A stretch of 64,000 bases of DNA, taken from the NCBI GenBank assembly GCA_027493055.1, contig JAPUDO010000119.1, positions 83,358 to 147,357 of the forward strand, read 5' to 3'. Source of the stretch: Niabella sp. (GTDB lineage Bacteria; Bacteroidota; Bacteroidia; Chitinophagales; Chitinophagaceae). A program made the translations under genes and the position numbers. The notes under the pieces were generated by a model that was not told where the DNA came from, made no database searches, and saw only the letters and a program-made list of their open reading frames with translations. Positions 63,480 through 64,000 of this stretch are shown here, piece after piece. How positions within the stretch are numbered: the first letter of the stretch is position 1; every line of letters starts with the position of its first letter.

Positions 63480-63630
63480 GCCGAAGGCGGTACGCTTAAA
63501 GCTGAAAGCATAAGGCTTAATGCTTTGACAATGATGTCTTCTTGCGCAGGTCTCCGACCTGTGTACTACTGTTACTGCAGCAGGAAGCCGAAAACATGAG
63601 GCTTTAAGCTTTTGGCATCCGGCTTTAGGC
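63480..63630. repeat. AAGC-type repeats and GGTC hairpin between lptF/G and tgt
   Basis: Contains GCTTAAAGCTGAAAGCATAA, GGCTTTAAGCTTTTGGC and the hairpin CAGGTCTCCGACCTG. The AAGC-rich words resemble those at 285-328. No gene. Confidence 0.55.
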
Positions 63631-64000
63631 TTACAGTCTCGTCTTTAGTCTTACGATCATTTCAGTTTTCCAACTGGCATAATCGCCGGCAATAATATGT
63701 TTGCGCGCCTCTCCCACCAGCCACAGGTAAAAGCTAAGGTTATGCACACTGGCAATGGTAAGCGCCAGCAGCTCTCCCGCTTTAAATAAATGCCTCAGGT
63801 AAGCTTTGGAATAGTAATGGCTTACTTCGCAGGGCAGACCTTCATCAACAGGTGAAAAATCATACTCCCATTTCTTATTGTCGATATTAATAACCCCTTG
63901 CGTGGTGAACAGCATCGCATTACGGCCATTACGCGTGGGCATTACACAATCAAACATATCAATGCCCATTCCAATGCACTCCAAAATATTCCAGGGTGTG
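63631..64000 (-). CDS. tgt: Queuine tRNA-ribosyltransferase, C-terminal part (cut by window edge)
   Basis: The last 123 codons of a tRNA-guanine transglycosylase, which exchanges the wobble guanine of certain tRNAs for a queuosine precursor. It begins TPWNILECIGMGIDMFDCVM and goes on PTRNGRNAMLFTTQG; the aspartate in MFDCVMPTR is the catalytic nucleophile. The usual CxCxxC zinc-ligand motif is not present: the corresponding text is GLPCEVSHYYSKAYLRHL with a single cysteine, although the following histidine in SVHNLSFY is retained. The N-terminal part is outside the window. Confidence 0.9.
   Translation of the reverse strand, partial: TPWNILECIGMGIDMFDCVMPTRNGRNAMLFTTQGVINIDNKKWEYDFSPVDEGLPCEVSHYYSKAYLRHLFKAGELLALTIASVHNLSFYLWLVGEARKHIIAGDYASWKTEMIVRLKTRL

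Overview
The window looks like a chromosome segment of a Bacteroidota bacterium, most likely Chitinophagaceae (inference from gene content and style). Evidence: SusC/SusD/FecR/ECF-sigma glycan machinery, PorT-type outer-membrane barrels, a bacillithiol gene (bshB1), direct-sulfhydrylation methionine genes, almost no Shine-Dalgarno sites, several TTG starts, and -7 boxes of the Bacteroidetes type TAnnTTTG. No rRNA, CRISPR array, integrase or complete insertion sequence was seen.

Left part (1-36 kb): mostly housekeeping genes broken up by small decayed patches. A minus-strand operon metY-metX-hom (hom runs off the left edge) sits behind a SAM-I riboswitch with its own terminator. Next come envelope proteins, uvrA, a Yip1 protein, a DUF3800 gene framed by nested direct repeats, rarA with a GNAT gene, rocD with a VIT-like membrane protein, a vWA protein facing an ECF sigma/anti-sigma pair, pyrE facing a NUDIX gene, a decayed patch (DUF1801 and a PIN-type toxin-antitoxin pair, all broken), mutS, a large alpha/beta hydrolase, a phosphate-type porin, bshB1 and a fatty-acid desaturase. 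Both uvrA and mutS carry in-frame insertions that look like intergenic repeat DNA.

Middle (36-59.4 kb): an accessory region. It starts with a frameshifted GxxExxY gene, a GH53 galactanase, an aquaporin and an acyltransferase. A polysaccharide utilisation locus then spans about 40.7-58.7 kb: a secreted six-hairpin glycosidase, an AraC regulator, a GH78 rhamnosidase, an uncharacterised secreted protein, an esterase, a surface glycan-binding lipoprotein, SusD, a SusC with a signalling STN domain, FecR and an ECF sigma factor. A rhamnose-containing pectin such as rhamnogalacturonan I is a plausible target. The locus is flanked by two direct repeats of about 190 bp (39964-40155 and 58906-59123) that contain broken copies of the 3' part of tRNA-Ala(GGC). 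The intact tRNA gene lies at 59401-59474. A GIY-YIG nuclease gene is wedged exactly between the intact tRNA and a tRNA fragment.

Right part (59.5-64 kb): a YtxH/holin-type envelope-stress cluster, a mitochondrial-type citrate synthase, an LptF/LptG permease and the 3' end of tgt, cut by the window edge.

The strongest leads are the tRNA/GIY-YIG/tRNA-fragment arrangement and the hairpins substituted inside the tRNA relics, the in-frame repeat insertions in two DNA-repair genes, an anti-sigma protein that combines a SusC plug-like motif with a TonB-like C-terminus, and the nested repeats around the DUF3800 gene.
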